Positions 1-6,955 of a DNA stretch of 7,282 bases are shown here, in pieces. The DNA comes from Bacteroidota bacterium (lineage in GTDB: Bacteria; Bacteroidota; Bacteroidia; Flavobacteriales_D; JABDKJ01). The stretch is taken from positions 1 to 7,282 of the forward strand of contig JAQCAN010000119.1 in the NCBI GenBank assembly GCA_027621335.1, written 5' to 3'. The notes beneath the pieces were generated by a model. It saw nothing but the letters and a program-made list of their open reading frames with translations, did not search any database and was not told the origin of the DNA. Numbering within the stretch: position 1 is the stretch's first letter; each line of letters starts with the position of its first letter. The translations under genes and the position numbers were made by a program.

Positions 1-124
1 GGGGTGTCCAAGGAGCCTTGTTCAAGCTTTGATACCACTCGCCAGCAACTGCATCAGTGAAGACGCTGCCAATCGCAAGTCCTCCAAAATTGGCGATGAG
101 AAAGAGAATGAAACGTTTGGTCAT
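1..124 (-). CDS. TspO/MBR family tryptophan-rich membrane protein, N-terminal part (cut by window edge)
   Basis: Reading the minus strand from the ATG at 124 gives 41 residues without a stop before the window ends. The protein starts MTKRFILFLIANFGGLAIG, which forms the first transmembrane helix. It continues to GEWYQSLNKAPWTP, which matches the conserved first loop of TspO/MBR proteins (typically WYxxLxKPxWxPP). TspO proteins are five-helix membrane proteins that bind porphyrins and other hydrophobic ligands and are linked to oxidative or light stress. That role is family knowledge and cannot be shown from this fragment. No Shine-Dalgarno sequence is visible, as is usual in Bacteroidota. The gene starts 44 bp after the stop of the small barrel protein on the same strand, with no clear terminator between, so co-transcription is likely. 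The rest of the gene lies left of the window. Confidence 0.8.
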   Translation of the reverse strand, partial: MTKRFILFLIANFGGLAIGSVFTDAVAGEWYQSLNKAPWTP

Positions 125-168
125 GTTCGGCAAATTAAGGAGAACCTTATAAAGTTGGAAAGGCTTCT

Positions 169-795
169 TCAAGTCTTCTTGAAAAGTTCCTGATACCACT
201 CTCCTAGCCAAGGTTCTCTGGACTCCCGTCTTTTCTGTCGGGCCTTCTGCCGTTGGTTTCGCTCCCTCTTCCGCTTGGCTTTATTCTGCTTGGCACCTGA
301 GATGATCACAGACCGCACGGATATGCCCACTTGGTTCTCCACCCAAGGTTCTCTTCCTACGATATTGACATTGGGCTTGACATCCATAGAAACCGAATAA
401 CTGAGTAGCGTGACCTCCATTCCTAGCATGAGGTCCACTCCTATTGTGCTGTTCCCCACCGTATATCCTTCCACAGAAGTGACCGGGTCCACGAGTCTAC
501 TGCGTTCCGTGCCGAATGACACACCTGTTCCCATGTAAAGATTGAATCGTTTGGTCAAGAAAGGCTGATGCTCCTGAATAAGGAAATGAGCAGTGTGCTC
601 ATTGGAGAAGTCCGTCTGGACAATGCCTTCAATAGTCAGGTGGTCGGCCAAGCGATACTGACCCGTGAGACCGATGGTGCGCTCGGGACCATTCCCAAGA
701 CGAAGTCCAGCCGAGAGACCATAGCTCTGTCCAGATAGTGCCTTGAAAAATAAAATAAGTCCTATTAAGATTAGTAATCTGGTATATCTGACCAT
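169..795 (-). CDS. Small outer-membrane beta-barrel protein with a Lys/Arg-rich C-terminal tail
   Basis: The protein has 208 residues from the chosen ATG at 795. The reading frame extends upstream to a TTG at 861, but the 22 extra residues would precede a good signal peptide (MVRYTRLLILIGLILFFKAL, cleavage near SGQ-S, residues 21-24), so the internal ATG is preferred. Residues 23-166 alternate polar and hydrophobic positions in short strands. Patterns such as YGLSAGLRLGNG, FNLYMGTGVSFG, IGVDLMLGMEVTL and QVGISVRSVI are typical of the small 8-strand barrel proteins common in Bacteroidota. Residues 168-195 are an extreme basic stretch (KQNKAKRKRERNQRQKARQ and beyond), followed by a short ending with GEWYQELFKKT. 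A barrel would normally end on an aromatic residue of its last strand, so this tail is an added, probably periplasmic, segment. Function is unknown. The gene is followed by tspO and is divergent from the PNGase F-like gene. Confidence 0.75.
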   Translation of the reverse strand: MVRYTRLLILIGLILFFKALSGQSYGLSAGLRLGNGPERTIGLTGQYRLADHLTIEGIVQTDFSNEHTAHFLIQEHQPFLTKRFNLYMGTGVSFGTERSRLVDPVTSVEGYTVGNSTIGVDLMLGMEVTLLSYSVSMDVKPNVNIVGREPWVENQVGISVRSVIISGAKQNKAKRKRERNQRQKARQKRRESREPWLGEWYQELFKKT

Positions 796-879
796 ATGTT
801 CTAAGTAGACAGGGAAGCATTCATCAACCAATATCTTGCCATGTGGGGTATGGGCCTCCAAAGGAATGAAGGATTAAGC

Positions 880-909
880 TTGGGGTAGTGAGTTGAAGGA
901 CGTATTTTG
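880..909 (+). promoter_or_regulatory. Possible Bacteroidota-type promoter of the PNGase F-like gene
   Basis: TTG at 880-882 is followed, after 20 bp, by TATTTTG at 903-909. The Bacteroidota consensus is TTTG or TTG near -33 and TAnnTTTG near -7. The -7 candidate is one base short of the exact form. Transcription would begin around 914, giving a leader of about 25 nt to the ATG at 938 and excluding the more upstream in-frame ATG at 893. This is pattern matching only. Confidence 0.35.
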
Positions 910-937
910 TCAAAGGAATCAGAAACCTCCCTCTTCT

Positions 938-3466
938 ATGAAACTCACACTTCTCACCGCATCCTTCATGATGCTCTTCTCATTTGCCAGATCACAGAAT
1001 AACAGCCTTCTATTCGATGGGCTGAATGATAAGGTCTCTGTAGCCTCCGACCCCGTTTTCAACCTTACTAATGGCTTCACTTTAGAGGCATGGATCTATG
1101 CGGATGTCTGGAAACCAAACGTGTGGCAGGGAACTATCATTGCCAAGGACTTGGATCCGCAAACGGGTTTTGTTCTAAGGACAGGAGCAAACGGGACCTT
1201 GAGCTTCACTGTTGGAACGGGTTCTACATGGAATGAAGTCACCAGTGGACCTGTCATGAGTTCAGACACCTGGTATCATGTAGCGGCTGTCTTGGATGGT
1301 GGACAATCGAAGATCTACATCAATGGAAGTTTGGTTGGAAGTTCGTCCTGCCCTGCTGCGGCTAGTTCAAACACGAACATCCTCATAGGAGAGAGTTCAG
1401 GGTTCGCTGGTCGTGTCTTCGAAGGGAGAATAGATGAGGTGAGGATTTGGAACATTGCACGGACCATGGAACAGATCTCAGCTGACCTAGCTGTGGATCT
1501 GGCGACTGACACCCCCGGACTCATCGCCTATTTCAAGTTGGATGAGACTTCGGGGACTACCGCGGAGAACTTTATAGATCCAGGAGTGACGGACGGCACT
1601 TTGATCAATTTCGGAGCAAGCCCGTGGCAGAGCGGATATACCATCCCGGGTCTTGATTTGAAAATTGAGGCCATCCTCTCCCCTGACCCATTGACGCTAT
1701 CCCAAGGGGTCGGTCAAGTAAAGGCAAGATTCCTGAATAATGGATTGGACCCTATTTCTTCCTTTCAAGTAGCCTACAGCTTCAATGGCGGACCTGATGT
1801 AGTGGAACAAGTGACCATGGACTTGGCGCCTGGCGCGTCCTATGTGCATACCTTCAACGACCTTGTAGTCAGCAATGGAGATCAAGATGCCCTCGTGGTT
1901 TCTGCTATGCTGACTGATGACAGCAATATCTTGAATGACGCGTTGGAGATGAGCTATCTGGCTCTGGAGCAGGCTTACACGATAGAGATCTTCCAATCCG
2001 AGCAACACAATTTTGCCGCTGCTGGTCAAAGTCATCTGTCTCAAATCAGTCTACCTGAGAACAACAGTGAATACGGTCAACTATTGATGATTATCTCTGT
2101 GGATTGTCCTGGAACGGGCTGCGACCCTTGGGACCAGCCGGCCAAGATCTCCTTGGTCAAGGATGGGGTGACCTATGAACTTGCAAGATTTATCACCCCC
2201 TATGGAAAAGCCTGCGGACCATGGACCATAGATGTGACCAGTTTTAAGTCCATTTTGCAAGGAGATTGCGAGTTTCTTTCCTACATACAGGTCTGGGGCG
2301 CATCAGGCTGGCTGCTGAATGTGGACCTGGTCTTCGTACCTGAAGAAGTTGACTTCCCTTTCCAGAAGGTCACCCCGGTCTATGATACTGACAACTGGGT
2401 CTATGGCGACCCTGGAATAGAAGATGACCTTCCTACCATCAGTCTGCCAGTCGATCAGAGCACGGCTGAAGCTGAATACAGGATGACCATCACAGGACAT
2501 GGCCAAGCGAATACCAATAACGCAGCAGAATTCTCACCCAAGACCCATACCGTCATGGCCAATGGAAGTGCCGTCCAATCGCATTTCTTATGGAAGAACG
2601 ACTGTGAATTCAATGACTGTGCGAACCAGTTCGGAACCTGGACCTTCGATCGAGCAGGTTGGTGCCCGGGGCAGGGTGTGGATCCTTTACTCATAGATAT
2701 AAGTGACATTATCACTGCTGGAAGTATGGTTGACCTTGACTATGAGCTGGAGGCCTATACCAACTTCTTGAATACCGGCTATAACGGAGGCTCCCATACT
2801 GAACCCCATTATAAGATACATGCATATTTAGTGGAAAAGGGGGCTCAGCATTTCTCTTCAACAGGATGGAACAATAGCACAGCCGTTCAAATCAGCAACC
2901 CCGTGATTATAGGTGATTTGAGTGTGTCCACTCCTGTGACCGTTGAATTCAAGAACACCGGAACAGAAGATATCACGCAAGTGACCCTTAAAGCCTATTT
3001 GAACGGATTGTTAGAAGTAGAGGATGAATTGGTGCTCACCTCTCCACTCCTTTCTGGAGAAAGTATGTCCCACACCTTCAGTGCTCCTTTAGATATGAGT
3101 GCTACAGACATGGACATCGACCTCAGTGTCTTGGTCTACAGTGCCGATGATGAGGCCGCCAATGACAACGTGTTGAACACCCACTTCGACCTTGTCACAG
3201 GAATTGAGACCGCACAGGCCTTGTTGGATGTTCAAGTCTATCCTAATCCAACAACTGGAGAAATCATCCTCTTTGCTCCTGGAATCAAAGGTGTGTCCAT
3301 ATGCTCCATCTTTGACTTTCAAGGAAGACAGCTCTATCGCCATTCCTTACCTACCGGGGTCTTGACCACAGGTCATCGTTTAGAATTGGAGTTAGCAATC
3401 GGGACCTACCTTATGGAAATTCAAAGTGATGGAAATTCTGCCTTCAAGACAATCATCATGGAATAG
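938..3466 (+). CDS. Secreted LamG + peptide-N-glycosidase F-like protein with T9SS sorting domain
   Basis: Likely an exported enzyme of the PNGase F family, which hydrolyses the amide bond between N-glycans and asparagine. Residue numbers here count from the in-frame ATG at 893 (857 aa). The chosen start is residue 16 (ATG 938), because MKLTLLTASFMMLFSFARSQ is a clean signal peptide. Residues 39-240 form a LamG/concanavalin-like domain (GRIDEVRIWNIART at 178-191). Residues 255-355 look CARDB/Ig-like. Residues 361-485 match the PNGase F N-domain (DCPGTGCDPWDQ at 404-415; RFITPY at 432-437; TIDVTSFKSIL at 445-455). Residues 493-650 match the C-domain (AAEFSPKTHT at 544-553; DRAGWCPG at 586-593). 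A further Ig-like region spans 665-768, and a type A T9SS sorting domain starts at VYPNPTTGE (782-790). Aligned from memory, catalytic Asp60 and Glu206 correspond to D414 and E546, but Glu118 and Arg61 are Q466 and Q415. Family membership is well supported; activity is not proven. Confidence 0.87.
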   Translation: MKLTLLTASFMMLFSFARSQNNSLLFDGLNDKVSVASDPVFNLTNGFTLEAWIYADVWKPNVWQGTIIAKDLDPQTGFVLRTGANGTLSFTVGTGSTWNEVTSGPVMSSDTWYHVAAVLDGGQSKIYINGSLVGSSSCPAAASSNTNILIGESSGFAGRVFEGRIDEVRIWNIARTMEQISADLAVDLATDTPGLIAYFKLDETSGTTAENFIDPGVTDGTLINFGASPWQSGYTIPGLDLKIEAILSPDPLTLSQGVGQVKARFLNNGLDPISSFQVAYSFNGGPDVVEQVTMDLAPGASYVHTFNDLVVSNGDQDALVVSAMLTDDSNILNDALEMSYLALEQAYTIEIFQSEQHNFAAAGQSHLSQISLPENNSEYGQLLMIISVDCPGTGCDPWDQPAKISLVKDGVTYELARFITPYGKACGPWTIDVTSFKSILQGDCEFLSYIQVWGASGWLLNVDLVFVPEEVDFPFQKVTPVYDTDNWVYGDPGIEDDLPTISLPVDQSTAEAEYRMTITGHGQANTNNAAEFSPKTHTVMANGSAVQSHFLWKNDCEFNDCANQFGTWTFDRAGWCPGQGVDPLLIDISDIITAGSMVDLDYELEAYTNFLNTGYNGGSHTEPHYKIHAYLVEKGAQHFSSTGWNNSTAVQISNPVIIGDLSVSTPVTVEFKNTGTEDITQVTLKAYLNGLLEVEDELVLTSPLLSGESMSHTFSAPLDMSATDMDIDLSVLVYSADDEAANDNVLNTHFDLVTGIETAQALLDVQVYPNPTTGEIILFAPGIKGVSICSIFDFQGRQLYRHSLPTGVLTTGHRLELELAIGTYLMEIQSDGNSAFKTIIME

Positions 3467-3496
3467 GAGCCGGTTCGAATATGAGTTTGAAGGATC

Positions 3497-5839
3497 TTAA
3501 AATACAATGTTCACCCCTAAGGTGACATTCACGCCTAAGTCATCTGCAAAATAGCGGAGTCTATTTAAATAGTCTCTGTAGGCTACGTTGAGCAGGTTCT
3601 CACCGCGAGCATATAAGTCCAGTCTGAACTTAGTCAGCTGTTTTGAAGCTGAAACTTTCAGGCCTAAGAGATTGTATCCTGGGGGGGGAGGAGCAAAATC
3701 CTGGGAATCCGCCAACCTCTTTTGTTCAAAGACATAGCGGTCATCTACAGACACTTCCAAGTTGCTGAAACGTCCAAGCCTGGGAATTTGATATCCTACC
3801 TGCAAATGGATGGTATTGGCGGGCATAAAGATGAGCGGCAGATCGTTCCCTCTATCCTCTCCTCTCAGATAGCTGTATTTGCCCTCTAAAGTCCAATGTT
3901 CGTCCAACCTGTAAGTCACTGCAAGATCAGCCCCGAGAAGGTCGGCATCCGTCTGCTCATATTTGAATACTGGAAAGGCACCTCTTATGGTGAGCCTGAC
4001 TTCCTCTTGTGGATTGAGATAGATATAGTCCTGTATAGACTGAAAGTAGACCAAGGATTCAAAGAACAGTCGCTCTCCACTTTTTCCTTTCAAGGATAAG
4101 GTCTGCTTTATAGACTGCTCTCTAGTTAGCTCTGGGTCTCCTTCCTCGATACCACTCACACCTTGATGCAGTCCGTTGCTATAGAGTTCATTCACTTCTG
4201 GATTCCTTGAAGCCAATCCTATATTATAGCTGAATTCCAAGTTATTCTTGAAAGCATAGGTGATTCCTCCTGACGTGGTTACATTGCTATAGGTATCACT
4301 ATAGCGAAGAATTCGCCTTGGAAGATCGATTGATATAGCCGCCACATTCCGGTCTTCAAGGTCATAACGAGCTCCAGCTTGGATGGTCACCTTATTCCAA
4401 TTCCGTGTCACACTGCTGAAGAGTCCATACCTGTTGGAGATGTAATCCGGAATCAATGGAAGTACTCCAGTTTCGGGATCGTTCGTATTCTCGATCCGAT
4501 TCAACTGCAATCCTGATCGGAGGGTCCAATCCTCAGTCGGGTGCCATTGGTGTTTGAGTTCCACAAAATGAGAGGTCTGGTCCAAGGAAAGGGCTGGAAG
4601 ATCCGTCCGGTCCGCCCGTCTGATATCGAATTCCCTCCGTAGGTTCCACTGCCCGGCATAGGTGATATCCAAGCTTTGCTTTTCATTTCGCGCATACCGG
4701 CTATGCCATTTGACCAGATGATGGTTCACCTTCTGTGAAGGCGCCTCCAGGTCATATGAGAAGTTCTCTTCGGTGAAGAAAGGACGATCCTGTTCAAGCG
4801 CCAAACCAAGGTCGGTGAGGTTACCTATCTGGGAACCCCTTAACAATCCGAACTCGGCATTGAAGGTGCTCAGGTATAGATCGCTGAAGAAAAGTTCAGA
4901 CCATTTCCTCTCCATCTGTATGGCCAAGTTCGCTTCTTGGCGACCCGTATTGTTCAAGAAGTAATCAGCCGCCCTTTGATCACCGTTTTTCTTCAAGCTT
5001 CCATTAACTCGCCATGAGAAAGTCTTATGGGCTCGTTGCAGCTGAAGGTTAAGCCCATTTCCCAGCCCATTGGACTCGAAGAAATACCTCGCCTTTCCAT
5101 GGAGGTGAGGGTCATTCTCGATTCGCCTAGGTTCAACCAGAATCACAGCGCCTAATGAGCTTCCCATGTATTCAATGGCATTCACCCCCTTGATGACTCG
5201 AATTGCATTGGCTACCAAAGGATCGATCTCAGGCGCATGGTCCACACCCCATTGTTGCCCGCTCTGGGGAATCCCATTATTAAGGATAAGGAGGCGATTT
5301 CCGTACAGACCATGCACCACCGGTTTGGATATGCCCCCATTCTTCAACATGCTCACCCCGGTCATATCTTCGAGGATACCAGCCAGCTGCTTGCTGGAGT
5401 TCGAAGCGATCTGTTGCTCGGAAAGGGACTCCATCTCCTGAGTGCTGGTCTTGACAAAAGTACCTGATACGATAACCTCATGAAGCATCTGATGGTTATG
5501 GTCCAACACGATGCTCAAGACCGTATCGTGTTCCAGCTTGAGAAAGACCTCTTCTGTATCACATCCGATATGGCTCACCGACATATGCACATAACCAGGG
5601 CATAGATCAGAAATAGAGAACCGCCCTATGGAATCACTGACTGTTCCTCCTTTAGTCTCCTTCAGATAGATGTTGGCAAATGGAATAGGTGCGTTGGTGC
5701 TCGCATCCAGCACTTGACCTCCGACCACGAGGCTGCAGGCCTGGGCATGCGACCACTGAGAGAAACTCAACATACCAAGCAAAACAATAAGAGAGTACAA
5801 ATGTGGCATGAAGGGTGTTGGTCCGTTCCTGAAATTCAT
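3497..5839 (-). CDS. TonB-dependent outer-membrane receptor with carboxypeptidase-regulatory-like N-terminal domain
   Basis: The 780-residue protein is a complete gated porin that would import a bound ligand using TonB-ExbBD energy. A signal peptide ends near SHAQ-A (residues 30-34). Residues 36-115 are a CarboxypepD_reg-like domain (GGQVLDASTNAPIPFANIYL). The plug spans about 120-237, with EVIVSGTFVK, then HGLYGNRLLILNNG (176-189), GQQWGVDHAPEID (194-206) and a GSSLGAVILVEP ending. The rest is the 22-strand barrel, including RNPEVNELYSNGLHQG (545-560), GENLLNVAYRDYLNRLRY (746-763) and a terminal Phe. These motifs resemble ZnuD-like and related metal-type receptors of Bacteroidota, so a metal or metal-complex substrate is my inference; no substrate can be read directly. 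There is no SusD partner. An eight-C run encodes Pro717-720. The start is uncertain: ATG 5839 gives Arg in the n-region, whereas ATG 5809 (residue 11) would fit a promoter-like motif ending seven bases upstream of 5839. Confidence 0.9.
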   Translation of the reverse strand: MNFRNGPTPFMPHLYSLIVLLGMLSFSQWSHAQACSLVVGGQVLDASTNAPIPFANIYLKETKGGTVSDSIGRFSISDLCPGYVHMSVSHIGCDTEEVFLKLEHDTVLSIVLDHNHQMLHEVIVSGTFVKTSTQEMESLSEQQIASNSSKQLAGILEDMTGVSMLKNGGISKPVVHGLYGNRLLILNNGIPQSGQQWGVDHAPEIDPLVANAIRVIKGVNAIEYMGSSLGAVILVEPRRIENDPHLHGKARYFFESNGLGNGLNLQLQRAHKTFSWRVNGSLKKNGDQRAADYFLNNTGRQEANLAIQMERKWSELFFSDLYLSTFNAEFGLLRGSQIGNLTDLGLALEQDRPFFTEENFSYDLEAPSQKVNHHLVKWHSRYARNEKQSLDITYAGQWNLRREFDIRRADRTDLPALSLDQTSHFVELKHQWHPTEDWTLRSGLQLNRIENTNDPETGVLPLIPDYISNRYGLFSSVTRNWNKVTIQAGARYDLEDRNVAAISIDLPRRILRYSDTYSNVTTSGGITYAFKNNLEFSYNIGLASRNPEVNELYSNGLHQGVSGIEEGDPELTREQSIKQTLSLKGKSGERLFFESLVYFQSIQDYIYLNPQEEVRLTIRGAFPVFKYEQTDADLLGADLAVTYRLDEHWTLEGKYSYLRGEDRGNDLPLIFMPANTIHLQVGYQIPRLGRFSNLEVSVDDRYVFEQKRLADSQDFAPPPPGYNLLGLKVSASKQLTKFRLDLYARGENLLNVAYRDYLNRLRYFADDLGVNVTLGVNIVF

Positions 5840-5846
5840 GAGGGTT

Positions 5847-5854
5847 CAAAGTTA
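5847..5854 (-). promoter_or_regulatory. Candidate -7 promoter element of the TonB-dependent receptor gene
   Basis: On the minus strand the bases read TAACTTTG, an exact match to the Bacteroidota -7 consensus TAnnTTTG. No good TTG lies 19-23 bp upstream; the nearest resemblance is CTG. The element ends only seven bases before ATG 5839, so a transcript from it would be nearly leaderless for that start, or have a leader of about 33 nt for ATG 5809. Confidence 0.35.
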
Positions 5855-5925
5855 CCTTTCGCCAATTAGACCTTCATCAGTTTGATGAAAAAATGGCTAT
5901 ATTCCCAATAAGACACAATCATATC

Positions 5926-6552
5926 ATGGAACAACAGGACCTATTAAAGGAAAAGGCAGCAAGGAAATTAGACGCATGGAGGTCGCAAGTCGAGCATATG
6001 AACGTTCAACTCCATCTGGGAGGACTTGAAGCCAAGGAAGAATTCGAGACCCAGAAAAAGGCAGTTGGCCGTTGGCTCCATTCCTTAGAAGATGATTTAT
6101 CCAAAGCCAAGGGAATCAGCGAAGAGAAGGCCAAAGATCTGAAAACGGCATTCGAGGAACTTCGTGTTCAAGCTGCTCTGGGAAAGGCAGAAACCGAGGA
6201 GATGTTGAAGGAACAGCAGAAGAATCTGAATTCCACCATCCACACCGTTCAAAATCGTCTGAAGCACCTCTATTCAGTTTCAACGGATAGGGCTGCTGAA
6301 TTGTCTCAAGAGGCTGATCATACTTTGGAAGACTTCCACATGAGGTTCGATCTATTGAAACTTCAACTCCACTTGGGGAAAGAAGAGAGCAAAGACCTAT
6401 GGGAAGAGAAAAAGAAGGAACTCAGTGGGAAACTGAAGCAATTGGATGAGCATCTTGATAAGGGAGCACTCATTGCTTCTGAGAAGTGGGATGGGTTCTC
6501 TTCTGAAATCGCAGAGGCTTGGAAGCACTTCAAATCTGCCTTCAAGAGTTAA
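5926..6552 (+). CDS. Helical coiled-coil protein of three related units, sll1863-like stress-response type
   Basis: The protein has 208 residues from ATG 5926, is almost entirely charged and helical (rich in Glu, Lys, Leu, Ala) and lacks a signal peptide or membrane segment, so it is probably cytoplasmic. An in-frame ATG at 5893 would add 11 non-helical residues (MAIFPIRHNHI). The later start is chosen because MEQQDLLKEKAARKLDAWRS resembles the beginning of sll1863-type proteins. Three units begin with VQLHLGG (27-33), VQAALGK (81-87) and LQLHLGK (146-152). Each is followed by an acidic/basic helix of the type EAKEEFETQKK, ETEEMLKEQQK or ESKDLWEEKKK. The C-terminus SEKWDGFSSEIAEAWKHFKSAF resembles the amphipathic end of this family, in which WxxF/L...AWxxLKxAF patterns recur. 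Function is unknown; the stress-response label is only by resemblance. It is divergently arranged with the receptor gene, sharing a short intergenic region. Confidence 0.72.
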   Translation: MEQQDLLKEKAARKLDAWRSQVEHMNVQLHLGGLEAKEEFETQKKAVGRWLHSLEDDLSKAKGISEEKAKDLKTAFEELRVQAALGKAETEEMLKEQQKNLNSTIHTVQNRLKHLYSVSTDRAAELSQEADHTLEDFHMRFDLLKLQLHLGKEESKDLWEEKKKELSGKLKQLDEHLDKGALIASEKWDGFSSEIAEAWKHFKSAFKS

Positions 6553-6703
6553 GCTCGAATCATTTTGAAATGTACCACTGAATTCACCTTTGGAATATTG
6601 CAAGCTGGTCATTATTCCAGACTTTTACAGGGATATCTGCAATTTCGCTCAAGTCGAATGCGGATGGTGAACAGGAATAAACATTCGTAATACCTAATAG
6701 ATC

Positions 6704-6802
6704 ATGGCTAAAGGTCAGAACGCAAAGAAGAGCGTCAAAAAGGAACCTACCAAGACTCCCAAGGAGAAGAAAGCTGAGAAGCGGTTGAAGAAAGGAAAGT
6801 GA
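6704..6802 (+). CDS. 32-residue Lys-rich micro-protein
   Basis: ATG at 6704 opens a 32-codon frame ending with TGA at 6800-6802. The peptide begins MAKGQNAKKSVKKEPTKT and ends with EKRLKKGK; 14 of 32 residues are Lys and one is Arg, so it is strongly basic, with no hydrophobic segment. The pattern MAKGxxAKKxxKKEPxKTxKEKxAEK recalls very short hypothetical proteins that I have seen in Bacteroidota genomes, which is why I believe it is coding. Its composition suggests a disordered nucleic-acid- or ribosome-binding peptide, but that is inference. No Shine-Dalgarno sequence is visible. It lies 151 bp after the coiled-coil gene and about 95 bp before a strong terminator on the same strand. Confidence 0.6.
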   Translation: MAKGQNAKKSVKKEPTKTPKEKKAEKRLKKGK

Positions 6803-6897
6803 TTCCGATCTTGATGTATTAGAAAACGTGTAGATGATGGTGCTCCTTAGTCGTGAAGCTTCGACTGGAAGAAATCACATCCAAAAAAGGGAGTAAT

Positions 6898-6931
6898 AAA
6901 AAGGGCGGTGGGAAATCCCACCGCCCTTTTT
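6898..6931. terminator. Bidirectional intrinsic terminator
   Basis: AAAAAGGGCGGTGGG (6898-6912), loop AAAT (6913-6916) and CCCACCGCCCTTTTT (6917-6931) form a perfect 15-bp stem with a GC-rich core flanked by A and T tracts. It can end transcripts in both directions: the plus-strand unit with the micro-protein and the minus-strand T9SS cargo gene whose stop is 25 bp away. Confidence 0.93.
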
Positions 6932-6955
6932 GGCATTTTATCCTATAACCTAAGC

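Noticed and set aside
168..183. Inverted repeat TTCAAG-TCTT-CTTGAA at the stop codon of the barrel gene as a terminator
   Set aside because: The stem is only 6 bp, AT-rich, and lacks a following T-tract on the minus strand; read-through into tspO is more likely.
2455..2715. Open frame on the minus strand inside the PNGase F-like gene
   Set aside because: It lies opposite a strongly supported coding frame with domain matches, and its translation has no recognisable domain or signal; it is an antisense shadow.
3467..3496. A terminator between the two convergent large genes
   Set aside because: The 30-bp gap has only the short TTCGAA palindrome and no GC-rich stem or T-tract, so no intrinsic terminator can be supported there.
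938..5839. A glycan utilisation locus made of the PNGase F-like gene and the TonB-dependent receptor
   Set aside because: The two genes are convergent, so not co-transcribed. No SusD, glycoside hydrolase, sulfatase or sensor-regulator is present, and the receptor's plug motifs are not those of SusC.
6850..6868. Palindromic bases around GAAGCTTC as a hairpin or operator
   Set aside because: The arms have a bulge and leave no loop, so they cannot form a normal hairpin, and no known operator matches; probably chance.
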